From: an uncultured Pantoea sp.
Lineage (GTDB): Bacteria; Pseudomonadota; Gammaproteobacteria; Enterobacterales; Enterobacteriaceae
Direction: 5' to 3'
DNA: 64,000 nt
Assembly: GCA_913775175.1 (NCBI GenBank)
Contig: CAJYKU010000031.1
Location: 1-64,000 of the forward strand
The notes below the pieces were generated by a model, which saw nothing but the letters and a program-made list of their open reading frames with translations, searched no databases and was not told where the DNA came from. The position numbers and the translations under genes were made by a program. Shown here piece after piece: positions 31,066 through 40,869 of the stretch (within the stretch, counting starts at the first letter, position 1; each line of letters starts with the position of its first letter).

Positions 31066-32034
31066 TCAACGGACTGAGCTATTAACAAAATCTGCATGAT
31101 ATTCAGCCAGCGTCTTTCCAGTAAATCGCGGAGACAGCCATTCGAAAAGCGCTTCTAAATCCTCATAAAGCCGCTCTATATCACTTTCGTTTTTAAATGT
31201 AGGGCTGCCATCAGGCATAAACTCAGAACTATGTAGCATAAATTCAGCATAGTTTTGACCTTCAGCCAGTGAGCGTTCTACAACACGTTGCATATCTGCA
31301 AGATTACCGCCTGAAGGCCGCAGCCAGTGAACGGCAGGACTTTTCTGTTTGCCTCGCAGACGATATATGTTCTGTTTGATCTTATTCATAAAAGGCGAAT
31401 ATTTATAATGAATACTCATGGGGATCTCCAGCAGTGTCGAGTCGCCACTGCGTGAGATATCCTGCGGATCAATGAAATAAGGTTTATGCGGGAAATGGGT
31501 GTAGTTGGTGCCACCCTTACCCTGAGGCGCGCCACGGGTATAGGACCAGTTAACGCGAGGCGTAACAGAACAATCAACACGATAGCCTAGCTCAGTCAGA
31601 ATCGCTGCATAACGTTCATCAAAAGCCCAGCGTCCGGCACGGTGACTAAGCATTTTTGTCTGAAATTTTTCCTCAAGCAGATCGGTCATATAACGCACTT
31701 TTTCGCGCAATACTGTGTCAGGATACTCAATCAGGAATGGCTGCCAGCGCCAGTCATCATCTGTCAGTGTGCGCTCAGGTGGGCTGTTCCATGCATGCAG
31801 ATGCATTCCTATCTCACCCTGATTACGAGCAATCACATCGTTGCCGAACTCAACAAATGCGGGATCGCTGGCCATTTCATAATTTGTCAGCCATGTAGGT
31901 TTGAACCCATAGCGCTCGCATAGCGCCTGAAAACGCGGCAAAAAACGGGAGTTTTCAGTGGTAATACTACGATGATTGCGCCAAAGGTTATCGCCTTCAG
32001 TATCAATGGTAATCAGAAATGCGTGCCGGGTCAT
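31066..32034 (-). CDS. wabN: WabN-like polysaccharide deacetylase (core GlcNAc deacetylase)
   Basis: About 322 residues from the ATG at 32034, which has AGG eight bases upstream; an upstream TTG at 32052 is less likely. The NodB-type signature begins with AFLITIDTEGD (catalytic and metal Asp) and continues with GMHLHAWNSPPE (metal His), LSHRAGRW and VDCSVTPRVNWSY. WabN of Klebsiella removes the acetyl group from the GlcNAc that WabH adds to galacturonate, leaving positively charged glucosamine. It is divergent from wabH, its presumed partner. A weak hairpin (30935-30953) lies between it and the GT2 gene. Confidence 0.82.
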   Translation of the reverse strand: MTRHAFLITIDTEGDNLWRNHRSITTENSRFLPRFQALCERYGFKPTWLTNYEMASDPAFVEFGNDVIARNQGEIGMHLHAWNSPPERTLTDDDWRWQPFLIEYPDTVLREKVRYMTDLLEEKFQTKMLSHRAGRWAFDERYAAILTELGYRVDCSVTPRVNWSYTRGAPQGKGGTNYTHFPHKPYFIDPQDISRSGDSTLLEIPMSIHYKYSPFMNKIKQNIYRLRGKQKSPAVHWLRPSGGNLADMQRVVERSLAEGQNYAEFMLHSSEFMPDGSPTFKNESDIERLYEDLEALFEWLSPRFTGKTLAEYHADFVNSSVR

Positions 32035-32200
32035 AAGGACTGCCTGAGGCAAGTAAAACGATAATGTTACGCTGCGCTCTGGCAGGACGCAAAGTAAATT
32101 GAGAATGCGTTGAGCCAGGAAAATTCTGGCAAAGGATGGCTATGTTAGCAGAAGCCTGCGTTATTATGCTGTTGTTGATTCATCTATTTGTGCAGACGGG

Positions 32201-33310
32201 ATGCCAATGTTAGCGAAACGTATATTAATGATTATCGATGGCCTGCCGGGCGGTGGCGCAGAAAAAGTGGTGCTGACACTTATCGCCGGTCTGCTGGCAC
32301 AAGGACATCGTGTTTCACTGTTTTCGTTACGTAAGGTATGTGACTATCCATTGCCACCCGGTGTTCATTATCAGGTCATTGCTGATAATAACCGGAAACC
32401 CTGGCGTAAACTGACAGAACTCAGCCGCCGCGCTCGCTTACTGGATAGCGCGATAAAGCAGGCAGAAGCAGCAGATAGTGATTTTGATCTGGTTGTCTCT
32501 CATCTGCATAAGACCGATCGTATTGTACGGCGTTGTCACTCATTAACTGCGGCAAAAACCTGGTTCTGTCTGCATGGCATGTTTTCAGCCTCTTACCTGG
32601 GTCATCGCAGCGGGTTATCACGGTGGCTGAAAAAGCGGAAAATCCAGCAGGTCTATCAAAAGCGTAATATTATCGCTGTTTCGCCAGCAGTACTGGATGA
32701 TCTGAAAACGGCTTTCGCGGTGACACCGGCGCAGGAGACGGTAATTGGTAATCCATTTGATATGGCAAGCATCCGACAGCAGGCCGCCGAGCATGTCGAC
32801 GTTCCTGATTCCGGCTTTTTGATCCATGTTGGACGTTTTCATGAAACTAAACGCCACGATCGTCTGCTGACCGCCTATGCATTAAGTAATATTAGTATAC
32901 CGCTGGTGCTGCTTGGTCAGGGCTCACCAACCCGTACAGCAGAATTACAGGCAATGGCAAAAGAACTCGGGATTAAAGACCGCGTTATATTTCAGGGGTT
33001 TACTCATAATCCTTACGCCTGGATTAGCCGTGCGTCACTGCTTGTGGTGAGTTCTGATAGTGAAGGGTTTGGGAATGTGCTGGTTGAAGCGCTGCTGTGT
33101 GGCACGCCAGTGGTAAGTACTCGCTGCCCGGGTGGACCAGAGTGGCTGCTTCAGGGGGAGCTTGCACGAGGGCTGGCTGATATGACACCAGAATCGCTGG
33201 CTGAAACTATGTACAACATATGGCACTCTCCGCCAGCATTTAATGTGGCTGATTTTTCCCGGTTTGATACAGCAGCTATCTGTCAGCGCTATTTGTCTCT
33301 GATTAAATAA
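32201..33310 (+). CDS. wabH: WabH-like GT4 glycosyltransferase (core GlcNAc transfer)
   Basis: 369 residues, GT-B retaining fold. It begins RILMIIDGLPGGGAEKVVLT. The C-terminal half has LIHVGRFHETKRHDRLL (near residue 206) and the EX7E motif in SEGFGNVLVEALLCGTPVVS (near 286). In Klebsiella WabH links N-acetylglucosamine to the galacturonic acid placed by WabG. It is separated by 166 bp from wabN on the other strand and converges with tdh at a shared terminator. The function is inferred from resemblance and neighbours. Confidence 0.8.
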   Translation: MPMLAKRILMIIDGLPGGGAEKVVLTLIAGLLAQGHRVSLFSLRKVCDYPLPPGVHYQVIADNNRKPWRKLTELSRRARLLDSAIKQAEAADSDFDLVVSHLHKTDRIVRRCHSLTAAKTWFCLHGMFSASYLGHRSGLSRWLKKRKIQQVYQKRNIIAVSPAVLDDLKTAFAVTPAQETVIGNPFDMASIRQQAAEHVDVPDSGFLIHVGRFHETKRHDRLLTAYALSNISIPLVLLGQGSPTRTAELQAMAKELGIKDRVIFQGFTHNPYAWISRASLLVVSSDSEGFGNVLVEALLCGTPVVSTRCPGGPEWLLQGELARGLADMTPESLAETMYNIWHSPPAFNVADFSRFDTAAICQRYLSLIK

Positions 33311-33338
33311 AGCCGGGGATGAAGATTTCTCCGGCTTT
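33309..33338. terminator. shared terminator between wabH and tdh
   Basis: AAAGCCGG (33309-33316) pairs with CCGGCTTT (33331-33338), with a 14-base partly paired interior. It starts at the wabH stop codon and ends 7 bp before the tdh stop, so it can serve both directions. Confidence 0.6.
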
Positions 33339-33344
33339 CACTGC

Positions 33345-34373
33345 TCAATCCCAGCTCAGCACCACTTTACCAGACCGTCCGGAGCGCATCTCATCAAATC
33401 CCTGTTGAAACGCATCAATATGATAACGATGCGTGATCACCGGGGTAAGATCGAGCCCGGACTGGATCAATGCTGCCATTTTGTACCAGGTTTCAAACAT
33501 TTCCCGGCCATAAATGCCTTTTATAAATAATCCCTTAAAAATGACCTGGTTCCAGTCAATTGACATATTACCAGGTGGAATGCCCAGCAGCGCAATACGT
33601 CCGCCATGATTCATTGCATCCAGCATGGTATGGAATGCAGCGGGTGCTCCCGACATCTCCAGTCCGACATCAAACCCCTCGGTCATCCCCAGCTCATGCA
33701 TGACATCGCGCAGCTTTTCCTGTGCGACATTTACCGCGCGCGTAACGCCTATCGTTCGCGCCAGGTCAAGGCGATACTCATTTACATCAGTGATCACAAC
33801 ATGGCGTGCACCCACATGTTTGCATACTGCGGCAGCCATAATGCCAATCGGACCGGCACCACAGATCAACACATCTTCGCCAACCAGATCAAAAGAGAGG
33901 GCGGTGTGCACCGCATTGCCAAATGGATCAAAAATGGCCGCCAGCTCATCAGAGATATTATCGGGAATTTTAAAGGCGTTGTAAGCCGGGATAACCAGAT
34001 ATTCGGCAAAACATCCCTGGCGATTGACCCCAACCCCGACAGTATTGCGGCACAGATGAGTCCGGCCGGCACGGCAGTTCCGGCAGTGGCCACAGGTGAT
34101 ATGCCCCTCACCAGAGACCCGGTCTCCCGGTGAAAATCCTTTCACCTCCTGACCCATACCCACGACCTCGCCAACATATTCATGCCCGGTGATCATGGGT
34201 ACCGGAATCGTTTTGCGTGACCACTCATCCCAGTTGTAAATATGGATATCCGTGCCACAGATCGCCGTTTTGCGGATTTTAATTAGCAGATCGTTATGGC
34301 CGGGTTCCGGGATCGGCGCATCCTTTATCATCCAGATACCTTCTTCGGCTTTTAACTTGGCAAGCGCTTTCAT
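33345..34373 (-). CDS. tdh: L-threonine 3-dehydrogenase
   Basis: 342 residues, zinc-containing medium-chain dehydrogenase. Catalytic zinc ligands are in [14 protein letters not shown] (Cys near 39) and [10 protein letters not shown] (His-Glu near 65). The structural zinc site is [15 protein letters not shown], and the NAD-binding motif is [10 protein letters not shown] (near 173). It oxidises threonine to 2-amino-3-oxobutyrate, which Kbl cleaves with CoA to glycine and acetyl-CoA. It overlaps kbl by one base (stop and start share ATGA). The pair sits inside the LPS core region, as kbl-tdh does in other enterobacteria next to hldD. Confidence 0.97.
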   Translation of the reverse strand: MKALAKLKAEEGIWMIKDAPIPEPGHNDLLIKIRKTAICGTDIHIYNWDEWSRKTIPVPMITGHEYVGEVVGMGQEVKGFSPGDRVSGEGHITCGHCRNCRAGRTHLCRNTVGVGVNRQGCFAEYLVIPAYNAFKIPDNISDELAAIFDPFGNAVHTALSFDLVGEDVLICGAGPIGIMAAAVCKHVGARHVVITDVNEYRLDLARTIGVTRAVNVAQEKLRDVMHELGMTEGFDVGLEMSGAPAAFHTMLDAMNHGGRIALLGIPPGNMSIDWNQVIFKGLFIKGIYGREMFETWYKMAALIQSGLDLTPVITHRYHIDAFQQGFDEMRSGRSGKVVLSWD

Positions 34374-35581
34374 CAGTTTGCCTCCGTGCTGATAACACCC
34401 AGCTGCTGACCCACCCGTATAAAGGCGGCGATTGCCTGTTCCAGCTGCGCCTGGGTATGAGCGGCAGATATCTGCGTACGAATACGCGCCTGCCCCTGCG
34501 GCACGACCGGATAAAAAAAGCCGGTAACGTAAATCCCCTCTTGCTGCAGCAGCGCAGCAAACTGCTGGGCCACTTTTGCTTCGCCCAGCATCACCGGAAT
34601 AATTGCGTGATCGGCTCCGGCGAGCGTAAAGCCAGCGGCACTCATTTTTTCCCGGAAAAACCGGGCATTATCCCAAAGCCGCTGGCGCAGGCCGCTGCCT
34701 TCGTTGAGCAGATCCAGCACCTGGAGCGAAGCTGCAACAATCGCAGGGGCCAGCGAGTTAGAAAAAAGATAAGGGCGCGCGCGCTGCCGCAGCCATTCGA
34801 CGACCTCTTTTCTGGCGGCAACATAGCCACCAGAGGCTCCGCCCAGTGCTTTGCCGAGTGTGCCGGTCAGAATATCGACACGCTGCATAACGTTACAATA
34901 TTCATGTGTGCCGCGCCCGGTAGCACCGACAAAGCCCACAGCATGAGAATCATCGACCATTACCAGCGCATTAAACTCATCAGCCAGATCACAAATTCCC
35001 TGCAAATCAGCGATCACACCATCCATAGAGAAGACGCCGTCAGTGGCAATCAGAATATGACGCGCCTTGTTGTCGCGCGCCTCCTGCAGACGAGCACGCA
35101 GCTCCTGCATGTTGTTATTGGCATAACGATAGCGTCGGGCTTTGCACAACCTGATCCCATCAATAATAGAGGCGTGATTGAGTGCATCAGAAATAATGGC
35201 ATCTTCCGGGCCAAGCAGTGCTTCAAACAGGCCGCCATTGGCGTCAAAGCAGGAGGAGAAGAGAACAGCATCTTCCATACCGAGGAAGTCGGCCAGTTTC
35301 TGCTCCAGTTGCTGGTGGATATCCTGCGTACCACAGATAAAACGCACCGAAGCCATGCCAAAGCCGTGTGAATCCATGCCCTGTTTTGCCGCCTGGATCA
35401 GTGCCGGATGATTAGCCAGCCCAAGATAGTTATTAGCGCAAAAGTTGATGACAGGTGCACTGCTGGCAACATTGATTTCAGCCTGCTGAGCTGACGTAAT
35501 ACTGCGTTCCTGTTTGAACAATCCGTCCTGACGTGTTGTCTCAAGCTGCTGACGGATTTGCGAGTAAAACTGACCGGACAT
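34373..35581 (-). CDS. kbl: glycine C-acetyltransferase (2-amino-3-ketobutyrate CoA ligase)
   Basis: 402 residues, fold-type I PLP enzyme. Key motifs are [14 protein letters not shown] (near residue 46), [12 protein letters not shown] (PLP Asp-His) and the PLP lysine in [16 protein letters not shown] (near 245). It converts 2-amino-3-oxobutyrate and CoA to glycine and acetyl-CoA, channelling the Tdh product. It is divergent from hldD with a 230-bp gap that should carry both promoters; leucine-responsive Lrp control is known in E. coli but no site is evident to me. Confidence 0.97.
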   Translation of the reverse strand: MSGQFYSQIRQQLETTRQDGLFKQERSITSAQQAEINVASSAPVINFCANNYLGLANHPALIQAAKQGMDSHGFGMASVRFICGTQDIHQQLEQKLADFLGMEDAVLFSSCFDANGGLFEALLGPEDAIISDALNHASIIDGIRLCKARRYRYANNNMQELRARLQEARDNKARHILIATDGVFSMDGVIADLQGICDLADEFNALVMVDDSHAVGFVGATGRGTHEYCNVMQRVDILTGTLGKALGGASGGYVAARKEVVEWLRQRARPYLFSNSLAPAIVAASLQVLDLLNEGSGLRQRLWDNARFFREKMSAAGFTLAGADHAIIPVMLGEAKVAQQFAALLQQEGIYVTGFFYPVVPQGQARIRTQISAAHTQAQLEQAIAAFIRVGQQLGVISTEAN

Positions 35582-35811
35582 GATTCTGCTCCTCAGATCG
35601 CCAACTATCAGAGCATCTTACTGAGCAAATGGCAGAGCGACGACATTTCAGCCAGTTAAATATTCGTTTTGTAGCATAGTTCACGTAGCGGTCAGAGTTT
35701 ATGCAACGTGCTTAACGCATCTGGCTGTCTGTATGAGGCTGAAATGTTATGATGACAGGTATACATGCGTGAAATCTCTTGTTTCACCCTAACTGATTAA
35801 AGGCAAAGCAT

Positions 35812-36744
35812 ATGATTATCGTTACCGGTGGCGCTGGCATGATTGGCAGCAATATTGTAAAGGCGCTTAACGATCGCGGTCATAGTGACATTCTGGTGGT
35901 AGATAACCTGAAAGATGGCACCAAGTTCGTCAATCTGGCAGATTTAGATATTGCAGATTACATGGATAAAGAGGAATTTCTCTCTTACATCATGTCGGGT
36001 GAGGATCTTGGCCCGATTGAAGCTGTTTTCCATGAAGGTGCCTGTTCAGCCACCACTGAGTGGGATGGCAAGTATATGATGGATAACAACTATCAATACT
36101 CAAAAGATCTGCTGCATTTTTGCCTCGAGCGCGAAATCCCGTTTCTTTATGCCTCTTCAGCAGCCACCTATGGCGGTCGCAACGAAAATTTCATTGAAGA
36201 GCGACAATATGAAGAGCCGCTGAATGTGTATGGCTATTCAAAAATGTTGTTTGACCACTATGTGCGTCAGATTCTGCCTGAAGCGGAGTCACCGGTATGC
36301 GGCTTCCGCTACTTTAACGTTTATGGCCCGCGTGAAGGACATAAAGGCAGCATGGCCAGCGTAGCGTTTCATCTGAATACTCAAATCAGCAATGGTGAGA
36401 ATCCAAAACTGTTTGAAGGTAGCGATAGCTTCCGCCGTGACTTTATTCACGTAGATGATGTCGTGGCGGTGAACCTGTGGTGCTGGGAAAATGGTGTATC
36501 GGGTATCTATAACTGCGGCACCGGCCGGGCCGAGTCATTCCAGGAAGTCGCGGATGCGGTGCTGAAGTTTCATCAGAAAGGTCAGATTGAGTACATCCCA
36601 TTCCCGGATAAGCTCAAAGGACGCTATCAGGCATTTACCCAGGCGGATCTCACTAAACTGCGTGAAGCTGGTTTTGATAAGCCGTTCAAAACTGTTGCAC
36701 AGGGCGTAGGTGAGTACATGGCCTGGCTGAATCGTAACGCTTAA
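35812..36744 (+). CDS. hldD: ADP-L-glycero-D-manno-heptose 6-epimerase
   Basis: 310 residues, same as E. coli. Extended SDR with the NADP motif [15 protein letters not shown] at residues 7-21, the active Tyr-Lys in [12 protein letters not shown] (near 140) and [20 protein letters not shown] (near 164). It makes ADP-L-glycero-D-manno-heptose, the donor used by WaaC, WaaF and WaaQ encoded nearby. It is the first gene of the hldD-waaF-waaC operon. AAAGG upstream gives the ribosome site. Confidence 0.98.
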   Translation: MIIVTGGAGMIGSNIVKALNDRGHSDILVVDNLKDGTKFVNLADLDIADYMDKEEFLSYIMSGEDLGPIEAVFHEGACSATTEWDGKYMMDNNYQYSKDLLHFCLEREIPFLYASSAATYGGRNENFIEERQYEEPLNVYGYSKMLFDHYVRQILPEAESPVCGFRYFNVYGPREGHKGSMASVAFHLNTQISNGENPKLFEGSDSFRRDFIHVDDVVAVNLWCWENGVSGIYNCGTGRAESFQEVADAVLKFHQKGQIEYIPFPDKLKGRYQAFTQADLTKLREAGFDKPFKTVAQGVGEYMAWLNRNA

Positions 36745-36761
36745 GGATACCCGCATCAGCG

Positions 36762-37805
36762 ATGAAAATTCTGGTTATTGGCCCGTCCTGGGTCGGCGAT
36801 ATGATGATGTCGCAAAGTCTCTATCGCACCCTTAAAGCGGCGCATCCTGATGCAGTCATTGATGTTATGGCACCTGCCTGGTGCCGGCCACTACTGTCAC
36901 GTATGCCAGAGGTCAACCAGGCGCTGGCGATGCCACTGGGGCACGGCGCGCTGGCGCTGGGCGAGCGCCGCCGGCTTGGCAGGGCACTTCGTAACAATGG
37001 TTACGATCGCGCTTATGTGTTACCCAATTCATTTAAATCAGCGCTGGTACCGTTTTTTGCTGGCATCAAACGGCGTACAGGCTGGCGCGGTGAGATGCGT
37101 TATGGCGTGCTGAATGACGCCCGCGTACTGAATAAGGCGGCTTTTCCGCTGATGGTCGAGCGTTATGTGGCGCTGGCTTATGATACACCGCCCGCTTCGG
37201 CCCGGCAGTTGCCGCAGCCGCTGTTGTGGCCTCAGCTGCGCGTTGACGAGGAAGAAAAGCATCAGACCGCAGCTCTGTTTGGTCTTTCTGCTGACCGTCC
37301 TGTTATTGGTTTCTGTCCAGGCGCGGAGTTTGGGCCGGCAAAACGCTGGCCGCACTACCACTATGCCGCACTGGCAGAGCAGCTGATTAACGAAGGTTAT
37401 CAGGTGGTGTTATTTGGCTCTGCCAAAGATCGCGAAACCGGCGAAACCATTTTACAGGCGCTGCCAGAATCCCTGCGTGTGTATGGAAAAAATCTGGCGG
37501 GTGACACGCAGCTTGAACAGGCGGTGATCCTGATAGCGCACTGCCGCGCGGTGGTCAGCAATGATTCTGGTTTGATGCATATCGCTGCTGCCCTTAACCG
37601 GCCACTGGTTGCCCTCTATGGTCCCAGCAGTCCCGACTTCACGCCACCGCTCTCGCATCAGGCACGCATCATACGTCTGATTAGCGGCTATCATAAAGTG
37701 CGTAAAGGTGAGGCCGCAGAGGGATATCATCAAAGTCTTATCGATATTGAGCCTGCACGCGTGCATCAGGAGCTAAGCATGCTGTTACAGTCAGTGCAGG
37801 AGTAA
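36762..37805 (+). CDS. waaF: LPS heptosyltransferase II
   Basis: 347 residues, GT9. It starts MKILVIGPSWVGDMMMSQSL, has FCPGAEFGPAKRWPHYHYAA near residue 186 and SNDSGLMHIAAAL with ALYGPSSPDFTPPL near 266-293. It adds the second heptose of the inner core from ADP-heptose at the cytoplasmic face of the inner membrane. Seventeen bases separate it from hldD and two from waaC. Confidence 0.97.
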   Translation: MKILVIGPSWVGDMMMSQSLYRTLKAAHPDAVIDVMAPAWCRPLLSRMPEVNQALAMPLGHGALALGERRRLGRALRNNGYDRAYVLPNSFKSALVPFFAGIKRRTGWRGEMRYGVLNDARVLNKAAFPLMVERYVALAYDTPPASARQLPQPLLWPQLRVDEEEKHQTAALFGLSADRPVIGFCPGAEFGPAKRWPHYHYAALAEQLINEGYQVVLFGSAKDRETGETILQALPESLRVYGKNLAGDTQLEQAVILIAHCRAVVSNDSGLMHIAAALNRPLVALYGPSSPDFTPPLSHQARIIRLISGYHKVRKGEAAEGYHQSLIDIEPARVHQELSMLLQSVQE

Positions 37806-37807
37806 TT

Positions 37808-38773
37808 ATGCACGTTTTAATTGTTAAAACCTCATCCATGGGGGATGTACTTCATACGTTGCCCGCCCTGACCGATGCAATGCAGGCACTGCCGGATATA
37901 CGCTTTGACTGGGTAGTAGAGGAAAACTTCACGCAGATCCCTGGCTGGCATCCGGCAGTAGACAGGGTGCTGCCAGTCGCTATTCGTCGCTGGCGCAAGC
38001 ACTGGTTTGGTAGTCAGCAACGTGAGGAGCGCGTTGCATTCAAGCGCGAACTGCAGTCACGTCAGTATGATCTGATCATTGATGCGCAGGGTCTGATTAA
38101 AAGTGCTGCACTGGTTACGCGTCTGGCACGAGGCACCAAACATGGCCTGGATAGCCGCAGTGCACGTGAGCCATTTGCCAGCTGGTGGTACGATCAGCGG
38201 CATGAGGTTAGTAAACAGCAGCATGCCGTTGAACGGACACGCGAGCTGTTTGCCAAAAGTCTCGGCTATGAGAAACCCACTACTCAGGGTGATTACGCCA
38301 TTGCAGCGCACTTTCTGACAACGCTGCAGGAAAAGCAGAGTCAGCCTTATCTGGTGTTTTTACATGCCACAACCCGGGATAATAAACACTGGCCAGAAAC
38401 ACACTGGCGTGAGCTGATCTCTTTGCTGCAACCATCAGGTCTGGAGCTCCGATTGCCATGGGGTGCTGAGCATGAGCATCAGCGCGCACAGCGCCTGGCT
38501 GAAGGCTTCTCCCATGTAACTGTTTTACCGAGGCTCTCGCTGGAGCAGGTGGCACAGCAGCTGGCTGGCGCGTGCGCCGTGGTATCAGTAGATACCGGCC
38601 TCAGCCATCTGACGGCGGCACTGGATCGGCCTAATATCACGCTATTCGGCCCTACCGATCCGGGACTTATCGGCGGTTATGGCAAAAATCAGAATGAGCT
38701 GATTAGTCAGGATGGTACCATGCAAACTATCACTGCCTCTCAGGTTGAGGAAAAGTTGCAGGAGATATTTTAA
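37808..38773 (+). CDS. waaC: LPS heptosyltransferase I
   Basis: 321 residues, GT9. It starts MHVLIVKTSSMGDVLHTLPA, with the catalytic Asp of MGDVLHT, and has HATTRDNKHWPETHWRELI near residue 185 and VSVDTGLSHLTAALDRPNIT near 259. It attaches the first heptose to Kdo2-lipid A. It follows waaF by 2 bp, and the next gene starts at the base after its stop codon, so the low-GC genes behind it appear grafted onto this operon. Confidence 0.97.
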   Translation: MHVLIVKTSSMGDVLHTLPALTDAMQALPDIRFDWVVEENFTQIPGWHPAVDRVLPVAIRRWRKHWFGSQQREERVAFKRELQSRQYDLIIDAQGLIKSAALVTRLARGTKHGLDSRSAREPFASWWYDQRHEVSKQQHAVERTRELFAKSLGYEKPTTQGDYAIAAHFLTTLQEKQSQPYLVFLHATTRDNKHWPETHWRELISLLQPSGLELRLPWGAEHEHQRAQRLAEGFSHVTVLPRLSLEQVAQQLAGACAVVSVDTGLSHLTAALDRPNITLFGPTDPGLIGGYGKNQNELISQDGTMQTITASQVEEKLQEIF

Positions 38774-39682
38774 ATGCGGGCCTTATTCAAACAGCTTTAT
38801 CGTTATACACATTGCAGAGCGCTCAGGCATAACGAGAACTTTTGGCCGCACCTTGCTATAAAACGTGCCCCTGAGGGGCACGTTGAAAGATTTGTATGGA
38901 AAAGAAAAAAAATCAATATAAAGCCATTAAGTGTATCCTCATCTAACGCAGGTTGCGATTTCACAATTGTAGCGACGGGACCATCCATAAAAGAGTTAGA
39001 TTTTTCTGGATTGCAGAAAACAGTGTTTATAGGCGTTAATGGTGCCTACGTATTAAGTGATGTAGTAAAGTTTAGCTATTACATTATAGTAGACAGAGAT
39101 TTTATAAAAGAAAGGGTAGATATTGTTGAGAAAATCATAAGCGATAGAGAGTTAGAGCTTTTTATAACAGCTCATTGCTTAAATGATGTACTTAACAGGT
39201 TGGGGATGCATAATCTCTTGTGCAAAATATCTATAATTGAAGACGTCAGCTATAGGATTTATGAGGAAAAGGTTTCTCCCGAACACTACGCGACTGTATA
39301 TGGCCAGCAGAAAGAGTTAACAATATACGCATCAGAATATCAGTCTGGTTTTTCGTGGGATATCAGAAAAGGAATTTTTGATGCAGGAACTGTAGCCTAC
39401 TGGGCTCTACAGATATCAGTATTTCTTGGAGCTAAAAGAATATTTTTAGCTGGCGTGGATATGAATAATTTTTCTGCGCCCAGGTTTTATGAAAACAATG
39501 AAAATAAGCAGCCAAGCTTTTTAGAGGAGAATTTTTCAAAACTAATAGAGCCTGCTTTTTATAATGCAAGCAAGGATCTCGAAAAAAAAGGTGTAAAAGT
39601 TTATAACCTGTCTCTTAATAGTGGGTTGAGCGAAACTATTTTTGAAAAGGCAACTCCAGATGAAATTTTTAAGAAAGGCTGA
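38774..39682 (+). CDS. DUF115-like Rossmann protein, putative core glycosyltransferase
   Basis: 302 residues, AT-rich with many ATA and AGA codons, unlike waaC before it. Residues 63-75 (FTIVATGPSIKEL) and FIGVNGAYVLSD near 85 form a nucleotide-binding pattern seen in DUF115 proteins and, more distantly, in GT42 sialyltransferases. YIIVDRDF follows, and GAKRIFLAGVDMNNF near 227 is the second conserved block. No signal peptide or membrane segment. Its position between waaC and waaL suggests that it adds an outer-core sugar or modifies the core. The family resemblance is by eye and the substrate is unknown. It overlaps waaL by 23 bp. Confidence 0.6.
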   Translation: MRALFKQLYRYTHCRALRHNENFWPHLAIKRAPEGHVERFVWKRKKINIKPLSVSSSNAGCDFTIVATGPSIKELDFSGLQKTVFIGVNGAYVLSDVVKFSYYIIVDRDFIKERVDIVEKIISDRELELFITAHCLNDVLNRLGMHNLLCKISIIEDVSYRIYEEKVSPEHYATVYGQQKELTIYASEYQSGFSWDIRKGIFDAGTVAYWALQISVFLGAKRIFLAGVDMNNFSAPRFYENNENKQPSFLEENFSKLIEPAFYNASKDLEKKGVKVYNLSLNSGLSETIFEKATPDEIFKKG

Positions 39683-40823
39683 TACCTGGAAAGAAATATC
39701 TTCCATAAGCTTTATGCTTTTTCTGTTCCTGCTTGTTATTTTTACCGGCATAGGAAAAGCAAAAGTTTTTTTTTACGTCGCTGTAATTACTATGATAGTG
39801 TTTGCTGTTATTAATAAAGGCAAAATTATCAATGCATCATTTATTGTTACACCCACGTTTCTTATAATAACCGCATTTCTCTTATATTATAGTATTACCA
39901 ATCTGTGGTCTGATGAACCCTTAAATATCTTTTCCACTATCAAGCATTCATTCTATTTGCTTTTTTTTATCTATATGGTTGATTACTGTATAGCAAGATA
40001 CGGCAGGATAAAAGTACACAGCGCGATATTTTTGGGTTGCTTTGTATTACTGTCACTAACTCTATATCTGGTAGATAAACAAAATATCTTTGTTTACCGA
40101 TTAGGAGGGGGGTTCTTTGCCGCACCATCAAATGTTATTGATTTGGGTGGTTATTTTGCAATCGGGATATTTAGCGGGCTTATAATCGCGCGCGAGTCAG
40201 GACGATACTGGATTTATCTTCCCTGTGCATTACTGTTTATTGGGTTAATGTTAACGCAAAGCCGTGGTCCTTTATTATCGCTGATTATTGCGCTGGCTCT
40301 GGCACTGGCCAATTACCGCAATTTTCAACTAAAAAAGATTATGTATGCTCTGATAGCTTTGCTGGCAATTGGTATTTTCTTTATGCTGACAAGCTATGGT
40401 AACGAGTTTGCGGCTCGTTTGCTCTCCTCTTACAACCAAAGCTTCATTCGTTTTGGTATCTGGGAGCATGCTATAAAAGAAACGATGATCAAGCCCTTCT
40501 TCGGCTGGGGATTCGAGCAGGAAATAAAATTTATTAATAGTATTGGCGATCCTGTGACGACCACGCATAGCCTTTATGTTGGATCATTTTTGAAAGGCGG
40601 GGCGGTAGGTATCTGTTTTCTGGCTGCGCTTATTGTAAGTGCGCTTATACACGCCTATAGAAAATTTAAATCTGGTCTGGGCCTTGAAAGCGCAGTCTGG
40701 ATTTTTTCATTGCTGTTTTATACTACCCAGGGCATGTTTGTTGTTGGCGGACCAGCAGAAATGTGGGTTCTTTTCTGGCTGCCATTGGCGCTGGTTGTCT
40801 CCAGATCTAAAACGGCTATTTAA
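39660..40823 (+). CDS. waaL: O-antigen ligase
   Basis: About 387 residues from the ATG at 39660 (AAGG upstream); an upstream TTG at 39642 is possible. It is an integral membrane protein with about ten to twelve hydrophobic segments and a large periplasmic loop. LMLTQSRGPLLSLIIALALA (near residue 200) and the Wzy_C-type region with FFGWGFEQEIKFIN and THSLYVGSFLKGG (near 280-310, His of TTTHS) are the expected ligase signatures. It joins undecaprenyl-linked O antigen to lipid A-core on the periplasmic side. The gene is AT-rich and variable, as waaL usually is. Confidence 0.85.
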   Translation: MKFLRKADTWKEISSISFMLFLFLLVIFTGIGKAKVFFYVAVITMIVFAVINKGKIINASFIVTPTFLIITAFLLYYSITNLWSDEPLNIFSTIKHSFYLLFFIYMVDYCIARYGRIKVHSAIFLGCFVLLSLTLYLVDKQNIFVYRLGGGFFAAPSNVIDLGGYFAIGIFSGLIIARESGRYWIYLPCALLFIGLMLTQSRGPLLSLIIALALALANYRNFQLKKIMYALIALLAIGIFFMLTSYGNEFAARLLSSYNQSFIRFGIWEHAIKETMIKPFFGWGFEQEIKFINSIGDPVTTTHSLYVGSFLKGGAVGICFLAALIVSALIHAYRKFKSGLGLESAVWIFSLLFYTTQGMFVVGGPAEMWVLFWLPLALVVSRSKTAI

Positions 40824-40829
40824 GACCAT

Positions 40830-40867
40830 AGCGACCACATAACCTCTGTGGTCGCTAATCTCTTTTT
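40830..40867 (+). terminator. terminator after waaL
   Basis: A perfect 10-bp stem (AGCGACCACA at 40830-40839, TGTGGTCGCT at 40847-40856) with a 7-base loop is followed by a T-rich stretch to 40867. It begins 7 nt after the waaL stop and lies just before the stop of the convergent GT9 gene. Confidence 0.7.
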
Positions 40868-40869
40868 CA

